Assembly (NCBI RefSeq): GCF_046244385.1
Contig: NZ_CP176366.1
Location: 372,001-436,000 of the forward strand
Source of the DNA: Methanospirillum stamsii
Lineage (GTDB): Archaea; Halobacteriota; Methanomicrobia; Methanomicrobiales; Methanospirillaceae
Direction of reading: 5' to 3'
DNA length: 64,000 nucleotides
Shown here in pieces: positions 16,895 through 25,351 of the stretch (positions are counted from its first letter, which is position 1; each line of letters starts with the position of its first letter). A program made the position numbers and the translations under genes. The notes below the pieces were generated by a model. It saw nothing but the letters and a program-made list of their open reading frames with translations. It ran no database searches and was not told the origin of the DNA.

Positions 16895-17437
16895 ATGAAT
16901 ACCTCAACTATATCCCTCGCACAAAAAATCCTTGAAAATAGATTTTCTTGCCAGTGTTGCGGTGCATGCTGTACTGAATATGAACCGGGTTCAAACCGCG
17001 TAATGGTAAGTCCGGAGGAAATACACCGGATAATGGAGGGGAGTGGCCTTTCATTTGAAGAAATTGCAGAGCCATATCCGGAGAGGATACAGGAATCAGG
17101 CAGAGATTATACCTTTGGGTGGGTGATCAGACAGAAAGGAAACCATTGTATGTTTCTTTCTGAAAGCAGGTGTACGATTTACCAAAACCGCCCCTGGATA
17201 TGTCGAACATACCCGTTCATGCTGGATAACGATGATCTCATAGTCCATCCCTGCTCCGGACTTAATAGGGCTGATTCAATTGAAGATCCGAAGGATATCG
17301 CTTTGAACCTATTAAAACGTCAGGAATTTGAACACGCAGACGAAGATAGGATACGGAATATTTTTGCAACGAAGACCATTCCGGCAGGAAAACCGGTTGT
17401 AATTGATGGAGAAGGAATTAAGGAATATCATGGGTGA
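16895..17437 (+). CDS. YkgJ-family cysteine cluster protein
   Basis: A 180-residue protein with FSCQCCGACCTEY near the N-terminus and MFLSESRCTIYQNRPWICRTYPF further on, the CxxCxxCC plus CxxYxxRPxxCRxYP pattern of the UPF0153/YkgJ zinc- or iron-binding family. The biochemical role is not known. I chose the ATG at 16895, one base after the guaAA stop; the longer open frame at 16808 is inside guaAA. It overlaps the TraB-family gene downstream by eight bases, so the three genes from guaAA look like one operon. Confidence 0.85.
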   Translation: MNTSTISLAQKILENRFSCQCCGACCTEYEPGSNRVMVSPEEIHRIMEGSGLSFEEIAEPYPERIQESGRDYTFGWVIRQKGNHCMFLSESRCTIYQNRPWICRTYPFMLDNDDLIVHPCSGLNRADSIEDPKDIALNLLKRQEFEHADEDRIRNIFATKTIPAGKPVVIDGEGIKEYHG

Positions 17438-18641
17438 AATCCGGATAGTAGGGACAGCACATGTCTCACAAAAAAGTGTTGAAGAAGTACAGTCAGCAAT
17501 TGATGAGTGGCAACCGGATGTGGTTGCAATCGAACTTGACCAGGGAAGATATCTAGGGCTAAAACAACAACAAAAAAATCCTGAAATTGAGGATATCCTT
17601 GAAGCAAAAAATTTCACACAACTTTTAATTCAGTGGATTCTTGCATATATTCAACGTCGAATCGGAATGGACGTCGGAGTTGAACCTGGTGCTGAAATGA
17701 AAGCTGCCATTGCTGCCGCAGAGGAGAGACAGGTCAAAATTGCTCTAATCGACCGGGATATCCGGATGACCCTTCACCGGTTCTGGGCATCAATGTCAAT
17801 TTTTGAAAAACTGAAAATGTTCTATGCCCTTATCGGTTCTATTGCGATTGCAGACAAGACCGGCGATGTCATCGATATTGAAGAACTGAAAAAGGAAAAC
17901 GTTGTTGAAGCTGCGATGGAGGAGTTTTACAGGTACTCACCTCGTGGTGCTAAAGCCCTTATTGGTGAACGTGATGCATATATGTCACACAATCTCATCA
18001 GATTGGCATCAACAAATGAACGTGTTTTAGCGGTTGTTGGGGCAGGTCATCGTAAGGGAATTGAACAGTTTTTAAAAAATCCGGAATTACTTCCCCCAAT
18101 CGACAGTCTTACATCACAAATGAAAACCAGACCATGGGGTCTGATATTTGGTATTATTGTTACCGTAGTCTTTGCCCTTCTTCTTCTGGCCATTGTTTTT
18201 TCCGGAGTTGGGACTGAAATACTCCTCGAAGCACTTGTATACTGGGTACTCATTCATGGAGTTCTAACCTTCATTTTTACAATCATCGCGGGAGGTCACT
18301 GGATTTCCGGACTTGTCGGATGCGTGGTCAGCCCTCTGTCTTCCCTTCATCCTCTCATTGCAGCAGGATGGTTTTCTGCTATTGCAGAAGCAAAGATCAG
18401 AAAACCTAAAGGATCAGATATCCGGAAGATTATGGAAGCAGAATCTATAACTGAAATGCGAAAGATCCCACTATTCAAAGTAGTTCTGGTTGCGGCTCTT
18501 GCTAATGTCGGAGCTAGTATTGGGACATTTGCATATTTTATATTTATATTCCCCATTCTCGGGATAGATCCTAATGTGGTGCTTGGGCAGGGATTTGAAA
18601 ATATGTGGACGGCTATCACAAACCTGTTCTCATTTTCATGA
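17430..18641 (+). CDS. TraB-family membrane protein
   Basis: A 403-residue protein of the TraB/PrgY family. The N-terminal domain begins GEIRIVGTAHVSQKSVEEV and includes DVVAIELDQGRYLGL and AVVGAGHRKGIEQFL, with GTAHVS and GxGH as the conserved parts. The family shows distant relation to Tiki and GumN metalloproteases. Four or five transmembrane segments form the C-terminal third. The bacterial members reduce pheromone activity; archaeal functions are unknown. The ATG at 17430 is embedded in the end of the upstream gene. Confidence 0.85.
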   Translation: MGEIRIVGTAHVSQKSVEEVQSAIDEWQPDVVAIELDQGRYLGLKQQQKNPEIEDILEAKNFTQLLIQWILAYIQRRIGMDVGVEPGAEMKAAIAAAEERQVKIALIDRDIRMTLHRFWASMSIFEKLKMFYALIGSIAIADKTGDVIDIEELKKENVVEAAMEEFYRYSPRGAKALIGERDAYMSHNLIRLASTNERVLAVVGAGHRKGIEQFLKNPELLPPIDSLTSQMKTRPWGLIFGIIVTVVFALLLLAIVFSGVGTEILLEALVYWVLIHGVLTFIFTIIAGGHWISGLVGCVVSPLSSLHPLIAAGWFSAIAEAKIRKPKGSDIRKIMEAESITEMRKIPLFKVVLVAALANVGASIGTFAYFIFIFPILGIDPNVVLGQGFENMWTAITNLFSFS

Positions 18642-18706
18642 TAACCATTACGGATGAATAATCCAGATTCTTTCCAATTTTTTCTTGAATTTTATGTACA
18701 TAATAA

Positions 18707-18853
18707 AAGAAAATAATTCGCCTTCGTAACTCCAAAGTACATAGCAAAGGCGAGGAAGAAGTATTACAAGCTATTGAAGATGAAATCTGTATGTTTGAGA
18801 AGTACCGGGGAGTTTATGGATACGTATTTTACCTAATGCAGCGGGTCATATGA
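18707..18853 (+). pseudogene. Possible gene remnant
   Basis: A frame of 48 codons without a usable early start codon ends in a TGA that overlaps the ATG of the next gene as ATGA. It reads as protein-like, with GEEEVLQAIEDEICMFEKYR followed by GVYGYVFYLMQ. Upstream of 18707 the frame is closed by two stops. It may be the tail of a decayed gene that used to be coupled to the acetyltransferase. I do not recognise the family, and chance cannot be excluded. Confidence 0.25.
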
Positions 18854-19401
18854 GTCTTAATTATCCATCTCTTATCACGAACCGATTAAATCTTCGGGCT
18901 TTCACCCTTTTTGATGTTGATGAACTGTGCAGTTTAGCCGGGGATCGCCGGATATCAGATATGTGTCTGAACATTCCTCATCCTTACTTACCAGAAACGG
19001 GTAGTAACTGGATTTCAGATCATTCCACTGCATTTAATGAAAAGAAGGCGGTAATTTTTGCAGTGTGTCAAAAAAATGGTGGAAAACTTGTAGGTGCCTG
19101 TGGTATGGAACTGGAATTTTCAGATAAAAGAGGTGAACTTGGGTACTGGATTGGACATCCGTATCAGGGAAATGGTTATGCAACTGAAGCAGTCCTTGAA
19201 ACTCTCCGGTATGGATTCACATATCTTTTCCTGCATCGGATCACTGCAACAAGTATCTCATGGAACTCTTCATCAGCCCATGTTCTTGAAAAGGCCGGGT
19301 TTCAAAAAGAGGGACTGTTACGAAGGCATGTATTAAAAAACGGAGCATTTGCAGATCTCATCATGTGGGGGATACTTCGTGATGAATTCGCAGATGAATG
19401 A
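18850..19401 (+). CDS. RimJ/RimL-type GNAT N-acetyltransferase
   Basis: A 183-residue acetyltransferase. The N-terminus TNRLNLRAFTLFDVDELCSL is characteristic of the RimJ/RimL branch, and ELGYWIGHPYQGNGYATEAV includes the acetyl-CoA pyrophosphate loop (QGNGYA). The C-terminal NSSSAHVLEKAGFQKEG is also standard. Members acetylate protein N-termini, ribosomal proteins or small molecules; the substrate is unknown. Its stop overlaps the start region of the Dph6-like gene. Confidence 0.88.
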   Translation: MSLNYPSLITNRLNLRAFTLFDVDELCSLAGDRRISDMCLNIPHPYLPETGSNWISDHSTAFNEKKAVIFAVCQKNGGKLVGACGMELEFSDKRGELGYWIGHPYQGNGYATEAVLETLRYGFTYLFLHRITATSISWNSSSAHVLEKAGFQKEGLLRRHVLKNGAFADLIMWGILRDEFADE

Positions 19402-20089
19402 TGTTAAACAGATGAGATTCGGAGCATTGTTATCCGGAGGAAAAGATTCCCTCTATGCGGCATGGAAGGTAATGCAGATGGGCAGTGATATTGCCTGTTT
19501 CATTACCATCAGATCTAAAAATGCTGAAAGTTACATGTTTCATACGCCAAACATCTCTCTCACCCGTCTGCAGGCGGAAGCATCAGCCATTCCTCTTATT
19601 GAACAGGAAACAGAAGGCATAGAGGAAAAAGAACTTTTAGACCTTGCTACTTCCATCCATTGTGCTTCTGAAAAATTTCATCTGGATGGAATAGTTACCG
19701 GAGCGATTCAGTCAGTTTACCAGGCCACCAGGATTGAACGGATATGTCACCAGGAGGGGTTATGGTGTATATCTCCTCTCTGGCAGTGTGATCAGGAAAC
19801 GTATGTTCGATCTCTCGCAAATGAAGGTTTTGAAGTGATAGTTGCAGGAGTATTTGCTGATTCTTTGGACGCCTCCTGGCTTGGAACACATATTGATAGA
19901 ACCTTTGTGGATCGTTTAAAAAAAGTATCAGGGAAATATCAGATATCAATTGCCGGCGAAGGTGGGGAGTATGAAAGTTTCGTCCTCAATGCACCGTTTT
20001 TTAAAAAGAGAATAATAATAGAGAAAGCAGAAATCTTATTCAAACACGGAGCAGGAAATTATCGAATAATTTCTGCAGGGCTGGTCTGA
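19394..20089 (+). CDS. dph6: Diphthine--ammonia ligase (Dph6-like ATP pyrophosphatase)
   Basis: A 231-residue cytoplasmic enzyme of the PP-loop family. FGALLSGGKDSLYAAWKV contains the SGGKDS loop, and IAGEGGEYESFVLNAPFFK is the diagnostic second motif of the diphthine amidation enzyme, which converts diphthine to diphthamide on elongation factor 2. I chose the ATG at 19394, overlapping the acetyltransferase stop; the ATG at 19412 is also possible. It is followed after six bases by a class I glutaminase, an arrangement that may supply ammonia, although this is inference. Confidence 0.88.
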   Translation: MNDVKQMRFGALLSGGKDSLYAAWKVMQMGSDIACFITIRSKNAESYMFHTPNISLTRLQAEASAIPLIEQETEGIEEKELLDLATSIHCASEKFHLDGIVTGAIQSVYQATRIERICHQEGLWCISPLWQCDQETYVRSLANEGFEVIVAGVFADSLDASWLGTHIDRTFVDRLKKVSGKYQISIAGEGGEYESFVLNAPFFKKRIIIEKAEILFKHGAGNYRIISAGLV

Positions 20090-20095
20090 TATATC

Positions 20096-20668
20096 ATGAT
20101 TCTTGTGATTGACTTGACAAGGCCGGACCTTCCCATCCTCTTTGATGAGTTTGTATCCCCTATTATCCGCATAGTAAATAATCTTGGATCAAAAGTAAGT
20201 ACGATTCATCTTTCAGACCTGAAAACCATTGACAGAAACGTGACTGGCATTATCATCGCCGGAACGGCACTTGCTGACACCTGGTATCAATCTCATGCTC
20301 CTACCTCCTTTCTGTGTAATGAAAAAATTCCGGTTCTAGGAATTTGTGCTGGAATGCAGATGATAACTGCAGGTAAGAGAGGAGAATACATTCCCTCTCT
20401 TGAAATTGGTATGGTCCCGGTTAAACTGACAAAAGCCGGAAGAACAGATCCACTTACAAAAGGAAAAGAAGATTTTTCAGGATATGCTCTTCATCAATAT
20501 ACTACTACCATTAAACCATCATGGGATGTTCTTGCAGTGTCAGACACAGGTCCGCAGATAATCAAATGTCGGGATGCACCCCAATATGGCGCCCTTTTTC
20601 ATCCGGAAGTCAGAAATGAATGGATTTATGAACGGTTTCTTTTAATTACCCAAAAAACCATCCCCTGA
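20096..20668 (+). CDS. Class I glutamine amidotransferase
   Basis: A 190-residue protein with the catalytic cysteine in VLGICAGMQMITA and the His-Glu pair in LFHPEVRNEW. It resembles the GuaA small subunit but is clearly diverged from the guaAA of 16339-16893 in the same window. No synthase domain is fused to it. It directly follows the Dph6-like amidoligase, so supplying ammonia for diphthamide formation is a natural idea, but Dph6 is known to use free ammonium. Confidence 0.85.
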   Translation: MILVIDLTRPDLPILFDEFVSPIIRIVNNLGSKVSTIHLSDLKTIDRNVTGIIIAGTALADTWYQSHAPTSFLCNEKIPVLGICAGMQMITAGKRGEYIPSLEIGMVPVKLTKAGRTDPLTKGKEDFSGYALHQYTTTIKPSWDVLAVSDTGPQIIKCRDAPQYGALFHPEVRNEWIYERFLLITQKTIP

Positions 20669-20740
20669 TTTTGCCAACACGGAATATCATATCAAAGTCA
20701 GGAAAAGATATCTAATAGAAAACTGGCTTTCACAGATAAG

Positions 20741-21439
20741 TCAACCTTCTTCCCACCGGTGGGAGATATTTTCACTTGCAGATATCACATAATGGGGAAC
20801 ATCAGAGATGATTACCAGGAGAATCCGGTGTGAACAATATGGGCAACTACCAGTACGAAGTGCTTTCATCTCCATCATCTCTTCAGATGACAAAGACCGG
20901 TAATCTACAATTTCTCCTCTTGTCTGTGGCAGATTCATAAGAACGGCCGGACTAAACTGATGATGACACCGCTGACAAAAACCCCAAAGTCCATATTGAA
21001 TGATTATTTGTGTAATCCCCTGCTCATCAAGTTCATGAACAACCGGGTGATTCCAATAAAAAATCGGAAATTTTCGGATTGCTACAGGAAGACCTGCATA
21101 TATCTTTATTTTTTGAAGTTCTGTCCGGGTCCGGTATCCACCAGGGATATGAAAAACCACCTGGCAGTGCAGACACATCATCTCCCCTCCGGTTATCGGA
21201 TCCAGATCCTCTAGTTCCATGCTATTCCATTCACTGCATATTGGACAAGGAAAAACAATAGAATTTCTAACGAATTTTACGTCGTTTGTTGTTCGGTTCA
21301 GGGGAATTTTCAACCTTTTCTGAGGGGGTTCTGAAACTCTGGTTTCTTTTCCACCGGACACCTTTTCAAGCCTCTCATGAGCATTCGTATTAGTCTCTGT
21401 TTGGGTTTCCGGGGTTTTTTTTCTCTTCCAAAAATCCAT
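20741..21439 (-). CDS. Hypothetical protein with two zinc-ribbon pairs
   Basis: A 232-residue protein of no recognised family. A charged, Thr/Glu/Lys-rich N-terminus of about 55 residues looks disordered. Then come CPICSEW and CLHCQVV (about residues 65-95), and a second set CQRCHHQF and CPYCSHR (about 155-210), giving two four-cysteine zinc sites. There is no signal peptide or transmembrane segment, so it is probably cytoplasmic and may bind nucleic acid or protein. It is convergent with the glutaminase gene. Confidence 0.7.
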   Translation of the reverse strand: MDFWKRKKTPETQTETNTNAHERLEKVSGGKETRVSEPPQKRLKIPLNRTTNDVKFVRNSIVFPCPICSEWNSMELEDLDPITGGEMMCLHCQVVFHIPGGYRTRTELQKIKIYAGLPVAIRKFPIFYWNHPVVHELDEQGITQIIIQYGLWGFCQRCHHQFSPAVLMNLPQTRGEIVDYRSLSSEEMMEMKALRTGSCPYCSHRILLVIISDVPHYVISASENISHRWEEG

Positions 21440-21526
21440 TTACAAATATCTCTCCGAAAGTATACTGTTGTATTATCATAGGAGAATTTATAAATGATCA
21501 ATTACCGGATTCTCACGTGAATATCT

Positions 21527-21925
21527 GAAAAAAGCCAAGTGATAAAGAACAAGCAAAGGTTGGGGAATTCCCTGATGGGATGCTGTCAGGGGGGATGTGA
21601 ATGATGATAGTTGCCCGAATATGAATGGCGTACAGAAAGCCGGGGGGTTTATCAGGTCTACCTTGTGCTGTCTGGTGGGGTTGATGTGTCTGGTAGGTGA
21701 TCCATGTGTGCAGACCGGATGGGACTATTGTCCAACCCGATGCAACAGTTGTAATGGCATGCGGCATATCTGCCAGCAGGGATCGATTGCCTGAAATCCG
21801 GCTCTTAAGACGCCATTTGATTTGGGGCTATAGCGGATGTTCCCAGCCTTTGCCCGCGAGGCACCGCTCCGGGGGATCCGTCACGAGTACCTCTGATCCA
21901 ATTGGTCATCGGGTGTACGGTTAAA
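21527..21925. ncRNA. Candidate structured noncoding RNA in GC-rich block
   Basis: Within 1 kb lacking genes, this 400-base block is clearly richer in G and C than its surroundings and rich in inverted repeats. Examples are CCCG-GAG/CTC-CGGG at 21853-21873 and GGATC/GATCC at 21874-21899 enclosing a GAG/CTC stem, and ATCA..CTACC/GGTAG..TGAT at about 21651-21690. On the minus strand a TTTTTT run ends the block at 21527-21533 and TATA-like DNA lies upstream of 21925, which fits transcription in that direction. It does not match SRP RNA, RNase P RNA or tRNA as far as I can read. Confidence 0.35.
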
Positions 21926-22441
21926 GTTTACTTCTTGTAATCCTGAAATATTAATTCTGAAATAAATTTCAGACACATAATGTTCTTATTTCTGAGCTCT
22001 CGGAAAACCCGGATCATCATAAATCCAAGTTAACATCAATCATACACACTTGCCCTCATATTATGATTAAAATCAGTTTTCATCAATTCAATTTCAAGGA
22101 ATACTATTTACTGCCAATATCCGGAGCGCTGGATGATTATCCGTAAATTTTCATCAAATCTACAGGAAATAAAGTTTTCAACCCGTTTATCCACATGCGT
22201 GCCAAAATCATTGTTTTTTGCTTCTCATTTCAGGTTATACGATGATATATTCCAGATATTGATTGTAATACCAAGGATGATTCATACATCATTGAAGGAA
22301 AAAAAATCAGGGAGATTACATGAGAAATTTTCATCACAGACAAATATATATAATTAATAGAATGTCAGTAATTTTCATTAAAACAGTTAAAAATTAATTG
22401 ATAAGAAGAATAAAGAGAATGAATAATCCCTTCAGGGTAAC
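21926..22441. other. AT-rich gap without recognised feature
   Basis: This stretch is very AT-rich and contains only short shadow frames without ribosome binding sites. It may hold the promoter of a minus-strand transcript through 21527-21925. Nothing else can be supported. Confidence 0.4.
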
Positions 22442-23578
22442 TTATTCAATCGTAATTAATAAACTCGCCACTGCCTCATCAACGGGTTTTGAGGGTTCAC
22501 CAAAATAATAACCGATTTCATCACCTGAACTGACTTTAAATAAATTCAATCCATCAATTTCCGGATCAAGATAGTCTTTTAAAACAACTCCGTTGACGAC
22601 AACAAACCAGGTTTTATCTCCTGAAAAGTGATAACCATTTATCCCTTCTAAAAATAGAATCCCTCCTTTCTGCATGCTTTTATCACTTATACTAAGGTCG
22701 GAGATCATGTCATCATCAAGGAGTTTCTGCAGGATACCAAGAGGTGTTGCCGTATTGATGTCATACTCTCCTCCGGTGGTACTGATGTTTATGGTACCTG
22801 ATGGGAGAGAGATATTCTCTTTATAGATCACTTCCTGACCACCGGATGAAATTCGATCGACATTGTCTGTTTCCTCATTACCATTATCTGAAGAAAAATT
22901 TGATCGTGATATATTGTCAGATTCATCCTCTTTGATTTCAATTTCATCTGGTAATGTTGATTCTTGAGAAAGATTTTTGGTATTTTGAGCAGACTCCCCT
23001 TCTGCTTTAATCTCTGTTGTATCAGGTAGTGGTTCCTCTGTTTTTCCAATAGTAACTGTCAGGTATGCAACAGATTCTGATATCAAACCCTCCGGATTTC
23101 CAAGAACATACAAAACAACATCTCCTTCTTTTAGAGCAAAGCGATTTAGACCCATCACATCAGACAGAACAACGTCCTCAAGCCGCTGACCATTGACCTT
23201 AACAAACCAGCCACTTTCATTTCCAGATTTAAGGCTATCAATCTCATCAATCAGAAGAATCCCCTTCTTATCCATGAGTTCGTCACCAAGTACATAGTTG
23301 GAAACTGCACCCGATTTATGCAATGATTCAAGCACCCCAACCGGAGTATTCCCCTGAATTTTATAATCATTCCCGGAATCGGATTTGATGTTTACGTAAC
23401 CTTCCGGATTGATTGTCCCATTGTATAATAACCCACCCTTTAGTTCATCAGATGGCTGACTATCGTCATTATGAGTTATCGTGCTATTTTCTTCATCTGC
23501 AGATATTACTGCAGGTAAAACCATAAGAAGAACTACAAAAATGGATAGAATTTTAGATATTTTTTTTCTAGTCATCAT
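22442..23578 (-). CDS. Secreted protein with two DUF4430 domains
   Basis: A 378-residue exported protein. A signal peptide (ILSIFVVLLMVLPAVISA) follows the ATG at 23578, which has GAGGG six bases upstream; the longer open frame lacks support. Two related domains of about 110 residues flank an acidic, low-complexity linker. Each domain has a TPxGxLxxL segment, then GWFVKVNG or TWFVVVNG, then GDxxxYxxG, the pattern of DUF4430, which occurs at the C-terminus of transcobalamin-like and ABC-transporter-associated proteins. A ligand-binding surface role, possibly corrinoid-related, is suggested by the family only. No transporter genes adjoin it. Confidence 0.78.
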   Translation of the reverse strand: MMTRKKISKILSIFVVLLMVLPAVISADEENSTITHNDDSQPSDELKGGLLYNGTINPEGYVNIKSDSGNDYKIQGNTPVGVLESLHKSGAVSNYVLGDELMDKKGILLIDEIDSLKSGNESGWFVKVNGQRLEDVVLSDVMGLNRFALKEGDVVLYVLGNPEGLISESVAYLTVTIGKTEEPLPDTTEIKAEGESAQNTKNLSQESTLPDEIEIKEDESDNISRSNFSSDNGNEETDNVDRISSGGQEVIYKENISLPSGTINISTTGGEYDINTATPLGILQKLLDDDMISDLSISDKSMQKGGILFLEGINGYHFSGDKTWFVVVNGVVLKDYLDPEIDGLNLFKVSSGDEIGYYFGEPSKPVDEAVASLLITIE

Positions 23579-23855
23579 AAAAAACCCTCGTTTTCTAATT
23601 TTATACAGGTATACCATTATTGTTCCTGATAGAATACGAAATGTTTCTCACTACTCTCCAAAATCTGTTTTTACATTCTTTTTTTGAGAAGAATAGTACC
23701 GGACATTAAAGGAATTATTCAGTAGATATACGGTAATCAAGAATAATTCAGAAGAAATTTGCATTAATTCGGTTCATGTTCCAGCGCATTTTTTATTCGA
23801 TCTTTTTAAAAAAGAAAACAGTAAGCTCTTATTAGATCAGGCTGAAAATGGAAAT

Positions 23856-24746
23856 ATGCAAAAGAACGATTCAATATTTCGGACCGTAGTTCTGACAGGA
23901 CTTATAATTTTTTCTATCGTCATATCCTGTTATGGTGAAGAAATATCAAACAACCCGGAATATTTTTTTCTTCCGGCACATGACATAACATCAGAACAAT
24001 ATGATGAATATATTACCGTATCAGACATTTTTTCCCAGTTATCACAATCAGGAGGGATCGAATTCTCCCCCAATATTTCTCTTCTCTCGTATAATGCTAA
24101 ACCGGGTGCAGTACTCTCACCCGATTCAATTCTTCCGGTTCCTGAAGTTCTATACATTACAAAGGGAACTCTCAGAATAACCACAGGTGAGGAGCAGCTT
24201 GTTGCAGAAAAAGATGATGTTGTATATATCCCGGCCAATAAAACCCGTCTGTTTGAAAACCATGGAGACAGTGAACTTACATTTTATTCTATCATAGACT
24301 TAAGTTTTGCAAATTTTCTATCAGACAATAATAATCTGAACATTACTGAGATCAAATCAGAAAAAACAGTCCCATCGCAGGAATTTGGAAATGTCAGTAA
24401 TAATGAATTTTTCACTTTTTACCGTCTCATCCATCCATCAGACGGTCCTTATGAAGTCTCTTATGATATAGGGACAACCAGACTGACCAAAGGAGCATCC
24501 ATTCCGGAACATTATATTGATGGAAGTTATCAGTTATTTTCGGTCCTGTCCGGATCAGGGAATATTTCTGTAGGCTGCTCCCCACAACAAATTTCAGAAG
24601 GGGATATTGTATATGTAGCTCCCGGAGCTCTCATGAACATGACGGCAACTGATACACTTCACATGATGGTACTTACTCATCCATTTTATGATGCAGAAAA
24701 TGATCATTTCATAACTGGAGCCTGTGCCACCAGATTATCTCCATAG
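23856..24746 (+). CDS. Secreted double-cupin protein
   Basis: A 296-residue protein with an N-terminal hydrophobic export signal (TVVLTGLIIFSIVISC). Two cupin barrels follow: the first has VLYITKGTLRITTGEEQLVA and GDVVYIPANKT-like spacing at about residues 90-130, the second has FSVLSGSGNISVGCSPQQIS and GDIVYVAPGAL at about 225-260. The usual metal-binding histidines are only partly conserved in the first barrel, so it may be noncatalytic. It stands alone between divergent and codirectional neighbours. The ligand is unknown. Confidence 0.78.
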   Translation: MQKNDSIFRTVVLTGLIIFSIVISCYGEEISNNPEYFFLPAHDITSEQYDEYITVSDIFSQLSQSGGIEFSPNISLLSYNAKPGAVLSPDSILPVPEVLYITKGTLRITTGEEQLVAEKDDVVYIPANKTRLFENHGDSELTFYSIIDLSFANFLSDNNNLNITEIKSEKTVPSQEFGNVSNNEFFTFYRLIHPSDGPYEVSYDIGTTRLTKGASIPEHYIDGSYQLFSVLSGSGNISVGCSPQQISEGDIVYVAPGALMNMTATDTLHMMVLTHPFYDAENDHFITGACATRLSP

Positions 24747-25006
24747 GAGATACTATTTTAAGACTTTTTCTTCATTGAAACCTGCTGAAGAGGATACAGA
24801 AAATCCCTCTTTTTCAGGTGATACTTCTTATACATTGGAGTCAATTAATGTATTGCAGACGTTTGAGCAATTCTGAAATAGTCCCTGAGCATCCTTCGGT
24901 CTGAAGTGTTTTGTGTCATGCTATTCTCGGTGATTTCTCTGGCATAACTGATCATACTGGATCATGACTGCCATTTACACGGATGCATAAAGAAAAGTGA
25001 TAAATA

Positions 25007-25348
25007 ATGGAAGGAAAGAGATTATACATCGGGAATCTCCCCTATTCAACTAATGAGACCCAAATCAGAGAAATATTTGCTCCATTCGGAACCGTCGAGA
25101 ATGTTAAACTCATTGAGCAGAAAGGATTTGGATTTGTTGAGATGAGCACTTCAGAAGAAGCACAAAACGCAATGGACTCTCTGAACCAGACCGAATTTGG
25201 TGGAAGGACACTTCGTATTGATGAAGCACGACCAATGCAACCACGCCGTGAATTTGGCGGGAGTGGATCCTTTGGTGGAAACCGCGGATATGGCGGCGGT
25301 GGAAACAGTGGAAGCGGTGGTTTTGGCGGCAATCGCAGAAGATTCTAA
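25007..25348 (+). CDS. RRM RNA-binding protein with glycine-rich tail
   Basis: A 113-residue protein consisting of one RNA recognition motif and a tail. RNP2 is LYIGNL (residues 6-11) and RNP1 is KGFGFVEM (39-46), with aromatic residues in place for RNA stacking. From residue 80 the tail is Gly/Arg/Ser/Asn-rich (FGGNRGYGGGG), like cyanobacterial cold-induced Rbp proteins and plant glycine-rich proteins. RRMs are uncommon in archaea. A paralogue lies at 30230-30907. The 260-base upstream gap would allow long-leader regulation such as by cold, but no sequence proves it. Confidence 0.92.
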   Translation: MEGKRLYIGNLPYSTNETQIREIFAPFGTVENVKLIEQKGFGFVEMSTSEEAQNAMDSLNQTEFGGRTLRIDEARPMQPRREFGGSGSFGGNRGYGGGGNSGSGGFGGNRRRF

Positions 25349-25351
25349 TTT

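Noticed and set aside
21622..21665. RNase P RNA-like 3' element: ATGAATG, ACAGAAA and TTTATCAGGTC in the order of conserved regions IV and V
   Set aside because: No conserved region I (GGAAAGTCC-like) with its P4 partner was found upstream or downstream, the upstream DNA is AT-rich, and the segment is better paired with a local hairpin. A covariance-model search would settle it.
21597..21794. Cysteine-rich 65-residue open frame as a radical SAM substrate
   Set aside because: It lies in the GC-rich structured block, overlaps other equally open frames, and has no ribosome binding site or hydrophilic leader.
21527..21925. SRP (7S) RNA
   Set aside because: Length and GC content would fit, and GCCGGGGGGTT recalls the archaeal 5' domain, but the conserved helix 8 GGAAG/GGAGCAG elements are absent on both strands.
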